A stretch of DNA of 64,000 bases from Nilaparvata lugens (lineage: Eukaryota > Arthropoda > Insecta > Hemiptera > Delphacidae): NCBI RefSeq assembly GCF_014356525.2, contig NC_052514.1, positions 8,346,837 to 8,410,836 of the forward strand. Direction: 5' to 3'. The notes under the pieces are model-generated. The model saw nothing but the letters and a program-made list of their open reading frames with translations, searched no databases and was not told where the DNA came from. How positions within the stretch are numbered: the stretch's first letter is position 1; each line of letters starts with the position of its first letter. Shown piece after piece: positions 45,324 through 55,690 of the stretch. A program made the translations under genes and the position numbers.

Positions 45324-48287
45324 CTATTCGTTATTAATTCTCATAAAATATGCCTTTAATTTCCTTTTAGCTTCACCTTTCATTTCCAAATTTCTTAATT
45401 CTATGGGGAGAGAGTTCAACAAATCGGGTATTCTATTATTAGGTAAGTTTTTCCCATAAACATTATTATATCTCTGCGTTCTGTAATTTCTTTGTCGCAG
45501 CCCATAAACAATTTCATTTAATACTCTATATTCCTCTTTAAAATAGTTCCTTGACAAGTCATGGTACTTGGCTAATAAATCAAATGATAAAATTCCCAGC
45601 AGATTTCTTTCAATTCCATTAAACAACGTTTGAACAATTCTTCTCATAGTCCTCTCCAATGGCAATTTTACGTATTGAGGGGCTAGGGAGTACACTGTTA
45701 TTCCATAATTAATAATACTCTGTATCATTGAGAAGTATATAATTCTTTTGGTATTCACTGGAAAGTAATGACTAATTCTAGAACACTTGTAAAGCGCCAC
45801 CTTCATTATTCTTGTCATTATATCAATATGGGTTTTGAATCTCATATGTAAATCAAAGTTTATACCCAGATGTTTAATACTATCATTAACTGGAAGGCGT
45901 TGACAGTTGCATACTACTCTATTCTCTCTTAAGCATTCTGTTTTATGACATACCACGTTGAACAAGTTAAAAGCATTTACAGTTATTCTATGGTTCTTAA
46001 ATATAATCATTTGAGTTTTCTGAGCATTCATCTTGATAGAATTATTGTAAAAATATTTCACTACCATATTCAGATCCTGCTGCATGTTTCTCAAGCCCAT
46101 TTGTAAATCACTATCCATGACATAGAGTAAATTATCATCTGCATATTGTAGTATACTACCCTTGAATGCTAGACTAGCCAAATCGTTGACATAAATATTG
46201 AAGAGTGTCGGCGAGATTATACTACCCTGAATTAATCCGCATGTCTGATTATAACCACTACTAATTGATGTACCTATAATGACGTGCAATCTCCTATCCC
46301 TAAAATAGTCCTCAAATATCCTAAGAAATTTTCCACTAATGCCTATCAATTTTAGTTTGGATAGCATGATCTTATAATTCACCAAGTCGAATGCCTTACT
46401 CAAATCTGTTGCCACCGCTATTACAAACTTATTATCATTCAGTGCACCATTGATGTCATTTGTCATTTTTTCTAATAAGTCAATAGTAGATTTCTTATTA
46501 ACAAATCCGTATTGTGAATTATTCAAAATATTATGTTTGTCTAAGTATTGTTGCAACTGCATACATAAGTAGTGCTCTAAAATTTTCATTATAACAGATA
46601 CTGAGCCTACTGGCCTATAGCTTTCTAAATTTTTTCGAGAACCCTTTTTAAAAATAGGTCTAAGGTAAGTTACTTTCAATAAAGGTGGTATATTCCCAGT
46701 ATCAACAATTCGCTTAATTAAATGCATCAAAATCAATTTCAAATAATATAAGTTGGACTTTATATCCTGCGGTCTAATTTTATCAGGGCCTGCAGAAGAT
46801 TTGTAATTAAGCTTATTTACTGCTTTGATTAATAATTCTTGATTAATTTTTCTCAGATTCATGCTCATTTTATTGCCAATAGTATAATTGCCTTCCTCAA
46901 ATTGTGCCGCCAAGTCAAATGGCTCTCCATTCATCTCATGATTTATTTTTTCAACACTTTCTTTGAAACAAAAATTGAACCCTTCTAGTAGATTAGACAT
47001 TTGATGCTCATCATTAATCTGGAAACTACTCTTAATTGAATCTAAAATAGTAGGTTTACTTTTCTTATTTATAAACTGATTGATTGTCTCCCAAGTTTTC
47101 TTGCTGTCATTCAAATTATCAGAAAATATCCTATGATAATACAATCTTTTCTCATTACGAATCTTGAATGTAACCTCATTTCGAATCTTCTTAAATTGAT
47201 CTCTTAATTCCAAGTTGTATTTATCTTTTTTCAACCTATTCCAAATATACTCTTTCCTATCTATTAAATTCCTAATACTATCATTGAACCAGGGATTTTC
47301 TGTCTTACGTCTATTGAATTTAACTTTTATTGTACTTTTATCATATATACTTGTAAATTTATTCAATATCTCATTGTAGATCTCAGATGGGTCTGTGATA
47401 TCCAATATAGGCCACCAATTTTCATTTTGAATGAAATAATTAACTCGACTATTCAAAATTATACTTTTACAATCATCAATATTCTCCATATGAACATACG
47501 AATTATTTTTCATAACAATTTTCAAACCTGTCCAATAGTGATCAGCAATTTTATTTTCAACAACAAAAGATGAAAATGAGAAATCATCATGCAATTTAAC
47601 ATTGATATGGTCTAGACATTTAGACACTAATACATTATCATACAATTCCTCTCTAGTTGGTTTCTGAATACTGTTATACAAACCATTTGAATACAATACA
47701 CTTAAATAATTATCTGATCCATACATGTATGACATATAACAAATATTAATATCTCCCATCATAACAATATTATTTTCATTTTTAATCCTTTCCAAGGATA
47801 AAAAATACTCTAGCTCTTCATTAAACAAATTGACATTTTGATTGGGAGGCCTGTAGAATGCTGCTAATATCATCTGTTTCCCATTATTATTAACTCTTAG
47901 ACACATCATTTCAGCGGACTTAAACTCTATTACAATCTCATCGACACTCCAACCATCTCTATAAAAAATTGCCAATCCTCCCCCTCCCCTTCCATCTGAT
48001 CTACATTTAAATTTATTTCCAAATCCCGGAATCCCGTATAAATTTGTTTCTTCATTTCTTAAATTAATTTCCGTTAATACAATAAAGTCTACTTCATTAA
48101 TTACATTATCCAATTCTATCCTTAAATTATCCCAATGTTTTCTCAAAGATCTTATATTAGTGCATAGAAATCTTATTTCATTACCGGACACAATCTGCTT
48201 TTTCAAAAAACCCCTAGTCTCATTCAAACTTTGAAAACATAATGTATCATCGTATAAATTCAAATCCTCATTATCCAATTGATGCAT
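45324..48287 (-). CDS. CR1-like LINE ORF2: APE endonuclease + reverse transcriptase
   Basis: 987 codons, uninterrupted. Endonuclease at residues ~38-240: FLCTNIRSLRKHWDNL, TEINLRNEE, GGGGLAIFYRDGW, AAFYRPPN, VMMGDINI and the DHY motif near 237. Reverse transcriptase at ~490-780: SSAGPDKIRPQDIK, LRPIFKKGSRKNLESYRPVG, ATDLSKAFDLVNYKIML, LIQGSIISPTLFNIYVNDL and catalytic LQYADDNLLY. The C-terminal part has the usual thumb/connection (LGINFDLHMRFKTH, INYGITVYSL). The enzyme nicks target DNA and copies the LINE RNA into it. Several endonuclease signature positions are present, but activity cannot be judged from sequence. Confidence 0.92.
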   Translation of the reverse strand: MHQLDNEDLNLYDDTLCFQSLNETRGFLKKQIVSGNEIRFLCTNIRSLRKHWDNLRIELDNVINEVDFIVLTEINLRNEETNLYGIPGFGNKFKCRSDGRGGGGLAIFYRDGWSVDEIVIEFKSAEMMCLRVNNNGKQMILAAFYRPPNQNVNLFNEELEYFLSLERIKNENNIVMMGDINICYMSYMYGSDNYLSVLYSNGLYNSIQKPTREELYDNVLVSKCLDHINVKLHDDFSFSSFVVENKIADHYWTGLKIVMKNNSYVHMENIDDCKSIILNSRVNYFIQNENWWPILDITDPSEIYNEILNKFTSIYDKSTIKVKFNRRKTENPWFNDSIRNLIDRKEYIWNRLKKDKYNLELRDQFKKIRNEVTFKIRNEKRLYYHRIFSDNLNDSKKTWETINQFINKKSKPTILDSIKSSFQINDEHQMSNLLEGFNFCFKESVEKINHEMNGEPFDLAAQFEEGNYTIGNKMSMNLRKINQELLIKAVNKLNYKSSAGPDKIRPQDIKSNLYYLKLILMHLIKRIVDTGNIPPLLKVTYLRPIFKKGSRKNLESYRPVGSVSVIMKILEHYLCMQLQQYLDKHNILNNSQYGFVNKKSTIDLLEKMTNDINGALNDNKFVIAVATDLSKAFDLVNYKIMLSKLKLIGISGKFLRIFEDYFRDRRLHVIIGTSISSGYNQTCGLIQGSIISPTLFNIYVNDLASLAFKGSILQYADDNLLYVMDSDLQMGLRNMQQDLNMVVKYFYNNSIKMNAQKTQMIIFKNHRITVNAFNLFNVVCHKTECLRENRVVCNCQRLPVNDSIKHLGINFDLHMRFKTHIDIMTRIMKVALYKCSRISHYFPVNTKRIIYFSMIQSIINYGITVYSLAPQYVKLPLERTMRRIVQTLFNGIERNLLGILSFDLLAKYHDLSRNYFKEEYRVLNEIVYGLRQRNYRTQRYNNVYGKNLPNNRIPDLLNSLPIELRNLEMKGEAKRKLKAYFMRINNE

Positions 48288-48476
48288 AAAAATTATTATA
48301 TATACAGATTCAGTTAAAAATTAGTACAAAGTAGGAAAAAAAACTATGTGACAATTATCCTATATTGTTTTAAGTTCTTATTGTGTAAGTGATTAGCAGA
48401 TTTAATAGAATATTGCTTTAATGAAAAAAATGTGAATGATTTCTTGATAAACTTAATTGGCCATGGATCGATTAAG

Positions 48477-49376
48477 TCAATTCATTTTATCCAGATCGTC
48501 CAACTTGATAATTCGAATAGCCTTAGATAACTCATCTTTTTTGACCATTATTCTATCACCGTTCATCCACACAAACTTATAATTTTTCACCTTATTTAAC
48601 TCTTTCACTTTCATCATCAGCGAATTAAAATACGGAGTTAGATGATCGTTGAAGTATATCGCTCTTTTTGGACGATGTGGATTTATTAATCCAGTATCTG
48701 GTTTCTTTTTTCTTGCTGCTTTAATTATTTTATCCCTAACCGCTCTAGAGTTCAATTGCAGAATTGCAGGACTATGAAGTTTATTTTTCGATGGCAGTCG
48801 GTGAGTTGAGATATCTTTTAATCCTATTTCGATTTCCATTTTTCCCAGCAAAGTTAACACATTCTGAGCTAGATCTTCCTCTTTTTCGAAAGGTATACCT
48901 GTAAGAATTATATTCCTGGATCTTGCATATTGCTTTTCACATTCCACTGTTGTTCTTAAATCATCCAACTCTTTTCTTAACTTTGCCGATTCTCCTTGAA
49001 TAATTTCCATATCCTTCCTCATTTCTCCTACCTTAAGATCGATATTCGCAATCATATCCTTCATTTCATCCATCTTTTCAGTGATTATTTTATCCTGTTT
49101 GGCAAACAATTTTTCCATCATACTTTTCATTGCGATGAAAGCAGGGTCTGTAGAGTCTTCTTCAAAGCTATTCAATCTACTCCTGGATCTACATTTAGGA
49201 CATTCCCATTCATTTTTTTTCTGCACTCCTTTTGCCTTCCACGTACTTTTTGACACACCCGAACAGTTATAATGTAAACCAGACTGACACCTGCTGCAGG
49301 TAATAAAATCATTATCATCCGGTAGATCTTTATCGCAAACTGAACAGTTCATTGTTTTTCTTTGTTTAATATTCAA
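48477..49376 (-). CDS. CR1-like LINE ORF1: PHD finger, coiled coil, FP-type domain
   Basis: 299 codons. Residues ~10-62 are a PHD zinc finger (CSVCDKDL, CSRCQSGLHYNCSG, WECPKC; C4HC3 pattern). Residues ~85-150 form a coiled coil (KMDEMKDMIANIDLKVGEMR). Residues ~150-295 resemble the FP/transposase-22-type nucleic-acid-binding domain (RNIILTGIPFEKEEDLAQNV, RAIYFNDHLTPYFN). PHD-containing ORF1 proteins are known in CR1-group LINEs; they bind the element RNA. It lies 189 bp upstream of ORF2 on the same strand. Confidence 0.88.
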   Translation of the reverse strand: MNIKQRKTMNCSVCDKDLPDDNDFITCSRCQSGLHYNCSGVSKSTWKAKGVQKKNEWECPKCRSRSRLNSFEEDSTDPAFIAMKSMMEKLFAKQDKIITEKMDEMKDMIANIDLKVGEMRKDMEIIQGESAKLRKELDDLRTTVECEKQYARSRNIILTGIPFEKEEDLAQNVLTLLGKMEIEIGLKDISTHRLPSKNKLHSPAILQLNSRAVRDKIIKAARKKKPDTGLINPHRPKRAIYFNDHLTPYFNSLMMKVKELNKVKNYKFVWMNGDRIMVKKDELSKAIRIIKLDDLDKMN

Positions 49377-49725
49377 CTTTAATGAGAATTATGAAGTTAC
49401 TTACGAAAATAGATTTCAGTTTTGTACTCACTTCCCAGTCTTTAACCTCAAAATGAACTGTCACTGCAGGCCGGTTTCTAAATAATCACTCACCCACAGC
49501 TATTTATCACTCCTAATACTTTCGATCACTTTTCTAGCCAAAACGTACTAAAACATATTATTTATATTAATTTACTTTTTTAGAATTGACAAATCTAAAC
49601 TAGAGCTTCGAACTTAGATTGAATCCATGCACTGCTACCTAGATCGACAATGAAAAAGCACTGCTCTGCACATGCACTGCTACCTAATGACAATTATCAA
49701 GAGAAATGAATTAAAAAAACAATGA

Positions 49726-49982
49726 AAAACGTCTAAAGGGAGAGAAAACATACGAAATATGAGTGAAAAGTCGATAAATGATGACAATTATCAAGAGAAA
49801 TGAATTTCAAAATCAATGAAAAAGCCAACTTAAAATGAAACAAGGTAGGAAATACAGTGCTTTCATTATGTCAAAATAATACATTGGCTGGCCCTGCAGC
49901 AGTTCGGCCAAAAGACAGCCTGCTGATCACACGTCTAGATGGAGAGAGACAGACAGCCAAATATGAGCGAAAAGTTTGATCC
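49726..49982 (-). repeat. Tandem duplication of GSK-3 exon edge and adjoining intron
   Basis: A ~94-bp unit (ATGACAATTATCAAGAGAAA at 49687 and 49781) carries AAAGGGAGAGAAAACATACG then AAATATGAGTGAAAAGTCGA, matching the intron just upstream of the exon at 44276-44469 (44472-44512). A third, more diverged unit at about 49940-49975 (GAGAGAGACAGACAGCC, AAATATGAGCGAAAAG) follows a decayed copy of the exon itself. Confidence 0.75.
49883..49935 (-). pseudogene. Decayed copy of the 5' end of a GSK-3 exon
   Basis: Read with the same acceptor (ATCTAG/ACGTG) and phase as the exon ending at 44469, the minus strand gives D-V-stop-SAGCLLAELLQGQPMYY, compared with [20 protein letters not shown] in the real exon. 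The conserved Trp codon TGG has become TGA. Similarity fades after ~17 codons. It is a fossil of an exon duplication, not a usable alternative exon. Confidence 0.75.
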
Positions 49983-50366
49983 AATTAGTAGAATGGAGAG
50001 GGAAAGGTTAGAACAGTCGATAAGTTCATAAGTGCATATTATTTTTCTTTTTTTTATTTATATCTTTACAATTTTCATTGTCAAGGAGACATATTGTCAA
50101 TGTCTCCATTGTGAATAATAAATAAATAAAATCATTTGCTTCAAAGTTGGCAAATTTATAATGAAATTCTAATTCCCCTGTTGCACATACAAATAGAAGA
50201 TTTGAATTTGAATGTTGTTTATAAGAGAAATCGGATTCATATTCTAGAAAAGTCGAAACATAAAATAATTCTTTTGGTACCTTTTTTCGAAAGTCGGTAG
50301 AGATACAGTTATGGGCTATGAGACATCATCTAGATTAGGGCATCTTTCAAGTAAAATCATTTACTC

Positions 50367-50517
50367 CGGGTTTTCACGTTTCAATTTACTCAAGACAGGT
50401 TACTGGAAGCATGTAACATGAACTCTGTGGACACTTACTTGAACATGTGACCTGCTCAAGTAACTTTCGATACGGTACACGTGAAATCGTGAGCTGCCTC
50501 GAGTCGTGAAAACACTA
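50367..50517. repeat. Possible foldback element with GTTTTCACG ends
   Basis: GGGTTTTCACGTT on the left and TCGTGAAAACAC on the right, with an internal inverted pair around CAAGACAGGTTACTGG and ATGTGACCTGCTCAAGTAAC. The match is moderate. Confidence 0.4.
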
Positions 50518-50632
50518 TTATCATTATTATTAACTAATAATACTTGAACGACTGCAATTTCAAAACTATTTTAAAATCTAAACTTTCCAGTATGACTCAA
50601 TATTAAATACTTAGTATACATTAAGGTGCGTA

Positions 50633-50827
50633 CAGACTTTCGCTCTGCTCCGTAATCGAACGTAGCTCGAGCAGTTCGATTGATGATCGATCAGGGGCAA
50701 GAGTGAAACGCGAGAAGAGCTAACATCTCCCGTAACGTTCATAATCGGAGCGATCGCGGAGCGAGTGCGGAGCGTGCGTGAAACGATTGCGGAGCGTGTT
50801 AGAGGCGCGTATATCTGTACGCACCTT
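50633..50827. repeat. MITE with AAGGTGCGTACAGA ends
   Basis: Terminal inverted repeats AAGGTGCGTACAGAC and ATCTGTACGCACCTT bound a 195-bp, GC-rich, CpG-rich interior (repeated GCGGAGCG/CGATTG-type motifs) in otherwise AT-rich DNA. Confidence 0.8.
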
Positions 50828-51124
50828 TATATTTACATTCAAACACGTTGAAAAAATGCCAACGTGCAGCGGTGTATATCGTTGTGATTTGGCAAACTTT
50901 AATCTTCTGGTGCGGCTATCATACAGATTGTTTATAAATGAATATCAGGGTTTCACTTTTTTATAGAATTAAACTTACTGTTATTAGGTACTATAAATTA
51001 CATGTTGAACGAAAAAGCAACTAAAATAGTTTTATCAAGGACCTCGGGACAGCCACTAACTGTTTCGACTGAACATTTGAAAACCGGAACATGCAAGAGA
51101 ACTGTAGATTTTGGTAGTGCAGTC

Positions 51125-52231
51125 CAGGGTTCTCCAACCTTTTTTCTCAAGGGCTACATTCTAAAAATTTGCAGAAATGAATTCCCCCCACCTTTATGAA
51201 GTTATTTTATCAAGAGCTCAATAGTGTTTAATGATTTTCTTGCTAAGTTTTCTAAAATGTCTATTTTCATGGGTGAAAAACAATAATGTTCATAGAAATC
51301 CTGTCCATTCATAAGTTTATAACTCATTTATTTGAGTACAAATATCCTATTATATTAAGGGAGCAATTTCTGTATATATCTGGTTATTTATGTTTTACGG
51401 ATCTGCTTTAACGATTTTCACGAAATTTGGAACATAGTAGGTTTATGATATAACGATTCGATTGCACTAGGTCTCATTCTTTGGAAAACTCGCTGAACGA
51501 CATTAAAAGGATGATTCATCCTTGGAAAACAGATGATAATTTCGTCGATTCTCGATAACAGAAGATGCGTGTGCCTGTGTGGGAGAGAGACAGAATTATT
51601 TCCAACTGTGTAATCATAATCAATCAGCGAGAAATTTTATCTAGCTAGACAATTTTTAATCGATTTGATCAACATAATCTGATTTGTTGACATGACATGA
51701 TAATCCTTCTAAACTAGAGTATATCATAATTTTCAAAGTTGATCATTATTTGACAATTTCAAGTGATTAGTGAGTGTTATTTTGTTATTCAATTTGGTTT
51801 GTATATAATCTGGATTATAATTTTTTGTTTTCATATGTTTGAACAGAAAATTGAACCTGAATTCAAGTGTATGGAAAATAACCTACTTTCTGGACTATTT
51901 ATAGTGTATAAATCAAAATTCGGGAAAAACAGTTTTGGGCTGTGCCTGTTAGTACTTCCCCAATCATTTTAAAGAATTTTGTTCTGTTTATAAAAAGTCA
52001 ATAAATAAATAACGAGCGAAGCTCGGTGCCCCGATATTGATTATAATGATAAGCTTAAAGCGATTACATATTCTTTAGTGAGAAGATTGCATTAGTTTGC
52101 CACTGGGAATTTCCGCTGTTAGATTAATGCTTTGTGTACCCATAATTAATATTGATTTTAGATGCTCATCTGACAGGGATTTCCGTGGGACGCATAAAAT
52201 CTGCTCGCGGGCCGTAGGTTGGAGACCCCTG
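51125..52231. mobile_element. Non-autonomous hAT element, ~1.1 kb
   Basis: Ends CAGGGTTCTCCAACC and GGTTGGAGACCCCTG are hAT-type terminal inverted repeats. The 8 bp on either side are GTGCAGTC (51117-51124) and GTGTAGTC (52232-52239), a target duplication with one mismatch. The interior has no transposase frame and contains a dispersed retroelement tail at about 51930-52050 (CAGTTTTGGGCTGTGCCTGT then AATAAATAAATAACGAGCGA). The element split a copy of the exon-derived 75-bp repeat. Confidence 0.85.
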
Positions 52232-52240
52232 GTGTAGTCA

Positions 52241-52575
52241 ATGAGACCTAACCTAACTAACCTGCTGAACGGAGGTTGGCATTAATTTCGCCGGAATTTG
52301 GTAGTACCGAATGGCACCTAAAGTAACCTGATGAATGATGGTAGACTGACCGATGTTGGTAGTATAGTCAGTCAATGGCACCTAGCCCAACTAAACTAAC
52401 CTGGTGAACAGAGGGGTAGACTGACCGATGTTGGTAGTATAGTCAGTCAATGGCACCTAGCCCAACTAAACTAACCTGGTGAACAGAGGGGTAGACTGTC
52501 CGATGTTGGTAGTATAGTCAGTCAATGGCACCTAGCCCAACTAAACTAACCTGGTGAACAGAGGGGTAGACTGAC
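52241..52575 (-). repeat. 75-bp tandem array derived from a GSK-3 exon end and splice donor
   Basis: GTAGACTG(A/T)C at 52341, 52416, 52491 and 52566 gives an exact 75-bp period; an older unit lies at about 52266-52340 and another is split by the hAT element (51100-51124 with 52232-52265). Each unit carries GACCGATGTTGGTAGTATAG TCAG and CAATGGCACC, a relative of the real exon end (52566-52605: GACCGATTTTGGTAGTGTAG TCGGTGGCGCC). On the minus strand every unit therefore repeats the exon end plus GTCAGT donor, with a 4-bp insertion that breaks the reading. Confidence 0.85.
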
Positions 52576-52813
52576 CGATTTTGGTAGTGTAGTCGGTGGC
52601 GCCGAAAATGAGCTCGGGCGCGCGATAGTAGCGCGAACAGATGTAGCTGACGTTGGGCTCGCTCTTGACGAGGTGCTTGGCCGAGCCAAAGTCGCACAGC
52701 TTGAGCACACCTGTCTCGGGGTCCAACAGCAGGTTCTGCGGCTTGATGTCTCGGTGACAGATGCCCAGCGAGTGGATGTAGGCCAGGCTGCGGAACAGTT
52801 GGTACATGTACAA
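52576..52813 (-). CDS. sgg: GSK-3 coding exon (catalytic loop, DFG, activation loop)
   Basis: A 238-nt exon, acceptor TGCAG/TTGTAC and donor ATCG/GTCAGT. It encodes [79 protein letters not shown] plus the first base of Asp. It contains the catalytic HRD, DFG magnesium-binding motif, the activation-loop Tyr in VSYICSRYY and the APE motif. The donor is the rarer GTCAGT form. Partial copies of both ends of this exon lie in the neighbouring introns. Confidence 0.97.
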
Positions 52814-52901
52814 CTGCAACACAAAAACAGAAAAGGTTAAGAATTGAAGCTTTAAAATACACGTATATCAGGAATTTGTTCTGTAACCGCTCCAAAACTA
52901 T

Positions 52902-53115
52902 AGTGCGGTCCACGTTATAATGTCAGTATTTTATCAACATTGGTCTTACTATCCTTGTCTATCATTCGACAAAGCTGATAGCGCTATCCTTTTCTAGCTA
53001 CACAACGCTACCAGATCGTTATTCAACAATGTAGAAATATAATCTGGCAAGGCAGAGAATCAGCAACGCCGTTCTCGTATCCTTTTTCATTGCCATTATA
53101 ACGTGGACCTCACTA
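52902..53115. repeat. Foldback MITE, family B
   Basis: TATAGTGCGGTCCACGTTAT on the left and ATAACGTGGACCTCACTATA on the right, with the family's internal CTATCCTTGTCTATCATTCG and TGTAGAAATATAATCTGG. It sits ~90 bp upstream (in transcript terms) of the exon at 52576-52813. Confidence 0.85.
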
Positions 53116-53284
53116 TAGTATGTGATAATTACAATAAGGAGTCCAAATTTCAGAAGCATACTCTAAGATACTTCTGACTAGAGATAAGTACCAAAGTATG
53201 ATTGGCTGTACTATTATGCAAAGTGTGAAAATATACAGACATAGTATTAACCAAGAACTACACATTAAAATTGATTTTATTGGT

Positions 53285-53345
53285 TGAGAACAGTTGGTAC
53301 ATATAACATAAACAACTACAACACAGAAAGAGAAGCGGTTATAAG
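53285..53345 (-). pseudogene. Partial copy of a GSK-3 exon acceptor region
   Basis: GAACAGTTGGTACATATAAC, then ACAACTACAACACAGAAAG, matches 52794-52835 (the start of the exon at 52576-52813 with its acceptor and polypyrimidine tract) apart from a short insertion. It encodes only the first 6-8 codons and is a duplication remnant. Confidence 0.6.
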
Positions 53346-53582
53346 GATTGTTAGTAGAGAAATACATTATACAACCAGATACAAATATAATAATACCCTG
53401 CATTCAATTAAATTGATCGTCTAGGAAGAAGCCGATTCGTGTAAGATTTATGCCCGGTTGATAGGACACTAATTAAATCAAACTTTAATACTAAAGTGAT
53501 GACTTAAGAACTTTTAGTCTAAATTAAAGAGTCATCTTTCTCTCACAGTCACTTCTGGTTTCCGCTTCTAGAATTTGTATTA

Positions 53583-54207
53583 AGGCTGTGCAAAGGCTAA
53601 AAATAAACTTTCTACTCGTGATATTTTTCCAAGTTTTTCGATTTGTATATCATGAAGCTATCAAAATGAAAAAGTTTTCTCAGGAAAAATTTTTTTTGAT
53701 CATTACTTTTTGAGATAGGAGCGACTAAAGATTGAATTTTTGGGATAGAACATTTCAAATTCGGTACGATATAAATCCATGAGATTTAGAGTATGGATTC
53801 TTCATGGTATTGCTGATCTAGTAAAACAAATATTTTCTGAAAATATAAATTTTTAAGATAGTTATTCAATTTACTAAAAATAACCAAAAATAACTTCTTG
53901 TTGAGTTATTTTTAGTAAATTGAATAACTATCTTAAAAATTTATATTTTCAGAAAATATTTGTTTACTAGATCAACAATACCATGAAGAATCTATCCTCT
54001 GAATCTTATGGATTTATCTCGTACCGAATTTGAAATGTTCTGTCCCAAAAATTAAAACTTTAGGCGCTCATATCTCAAAAATTAATGATCAGAAAAAAAT
54101 GTTGTCCTGAGAAAACTTTTTCATTTTAATAGCTTGATTATATAAAAATCAAAAAACTTTGAAAAATATCACGAGTAAAAAGTTTATTTTTAGCCTTTGC
54201 ACAGCCT
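53583..54207. repeat. ~620-bp foldback element, family C, copy 2
   Basis: Complete terminal inverted repeats AGGCTGTGCAAAGGCTAAAA and TTTTAGCCTTTGCACAGCCT with TA on both sides (53581-53582 and 54208-54209). The halves mirror around ~53890 (GAGTTATTTTTAGTAAATTG beside its complement). Confidence 0.9.
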
Positions 54208-54370
54208 TAAAGTCTGCAGTCGTTATTTTGGTGTTAAATCTTGATGAAACATAGCAGTTCTATATGTAGCAAGAATGGGAGAATTATTAAATATTGTAGT
54301 TACAATATATGGTTTACAATATGTAATAATTCTCCCATCTTTGATACCTGGTCGGATTGGCTAACATTGG

Positions 54371-54466
54371 GTGCCTGGTGGGCGAAATGGTAAAGCCTCT
54401 TAACGCTTGCCGCTATGCTTTTGGCCGGCAACTGAGAGGTACCGGGTTCGATTCCCGTCTGAGCAC
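54371..54466 (+). repeat. tRNA-like sequence (SINE head or tRNA pseudogene)
   Basis: GTGCCTGGTGGGCGAAATGG resembles an A-box region and CGGGTTCGATTCCCG is a perfect T-arm/B box. The acceptor halves (GTGCCTGG and CTGAGCAC) pair only with a bulge, and the anticodon arm is replaced by a longer hairpin (TTGCCG..CGGCAA), so it is not a canonical tRNA gene. Pol III transcription is possible. Confidence 0.6.
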
Positions 54467-54718
54467 AGTTATTTGGACAGATTCATGCAACAAATTTCCT
54501 TCTGATATTTAGTTCTTCGGTCAATATTTGAAGTCCTTAGTTCTATTTATATAGCTTTCATAAGATATTCAAATCAATTATTGATATGAATCAAGAAAGT
54601 TGAGACCTATTAAACCTATGGATTTAATGGTCCATTAGATTGAAAAGTGCAACAGTTTATAGTGCTCCTATTCAACTCATAATTTATGATAAACTCAACA
54701 AATTTATAATGCACTTAC

Positions 54719-54829
54719 CTTGATAAAACTAATTGGTATAGTTTGCTTAGATTTACTGTAATGTCTGGCCACCTTATATACCGTTTCCGGGATATACTCC
54801 AGCACCAAATTTAAATATACTTCATCTTT
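54719..54829 (-). CDS. sgg: GSK-3 coding exon (N-lobe to hinge)
   Basis: A 111-nt exon, acceptor TTGCAG/AAAGAT and donor CAAG/GTAAGT, phase 0 on both sides. It encodes [20 protein letters not shown] then [17 protein letters not shown] (37 residues), including the hinge segment LEYIPETVY. Nearly identical to Drosophila shaggy. Confidence 0.96.
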
Positions 54830-55386
54830 CTGCAAAACAGAGAAAAAAATCCAGTCAAAATTCATTCAAATTTATATTATCAATTCAATGTACACAACAA
54901 ATTTTCAAAATGAGAATCACAATTACCTTCATTTCACACTATCATACTCAAATATAATTGTGATTAAAAGTGCACTAAACATATTTTAATAGAAAGTTGA
55001 AAAGATTTTCATCTGAAAGAACATAAAATATGAGAAAGTCGAATAGTTGTGGAATGCAGTAGTTTCAGAAAACATTTTCAAGGCACAAATACCAATCTAT
55101 TTTTACCACAAAGAACGCAGCCGAATAATACAAGCAGCTGGAATCAGTCTGGACCAAAATCAACTATTTTTCTCTATTCCTGGTTTTCCAAACTAAATTT
55201 TACCAACATTCTTCTATTCAACACCATCAATAATTTTACGTGTTTTGTCTGTTTCATAACATTTCCAGAGTCATTTAGCAGTAGAAAATTGAAAAAGTTT
55301 TTCCATCCTTGTAGATTGGATTAATTTTACATAAACTATTGAAAATTATTGCAGTGGATAAATACAATATAGATTGACTGACTCAC

Positions 55387-55470
55387 CTTATCACCACTCG
55401 AGTAGAAGAAATATTTAAGCTTAACTATATTACAATGTTCTAGCCGTCTCATAATCTGTAGTTCACGGTT
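55387..55470 (-). CDS. sgg: GSK-3 coding exon (alpha-C helix)
   Basis: An 84-nt exon, acceptor TTACAG/AACCG and donor AAG/GTGAGT, phase 0 on both sides. It encodes [28 protein letters not shown] (28 residues), including the alpha-C Glu of RELQIM that pairs with the catalytic Lys. Confidence 0.96.
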
Positions 55471-55690
55471 CTGTAAATAACAATAACATAAATTAGTACG
55501 GATTTGAATAATACAATCTTAATATATTTTACAAACTTTAAACTTAGTCAATTTTTGCTCAAACCATATTTCTTGCTTTCCTATAACAAAAATGTTGAAT
55601 TTCATGTGGGCCCAATACAAATTTTATAGGAGCAAAATTTCATACAATAATGTGGCAAAAAATGTATCAGTAGATCTCTTCAGGTAGTTA

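Noticed and set aside
49883..49935. Mutually exclusive alternative GSK-3 exon
   Set aside because: In-frame TGA at the invariant Trp and loss of similarity after ~17 codons; only a fossil.
54371..54466. Functional tRNA gene
   Set aside because: B box and T arm are good, but the acceptor stem is bulged and the anticodon arm is not canonical; called a tRNA-like repeat instead.
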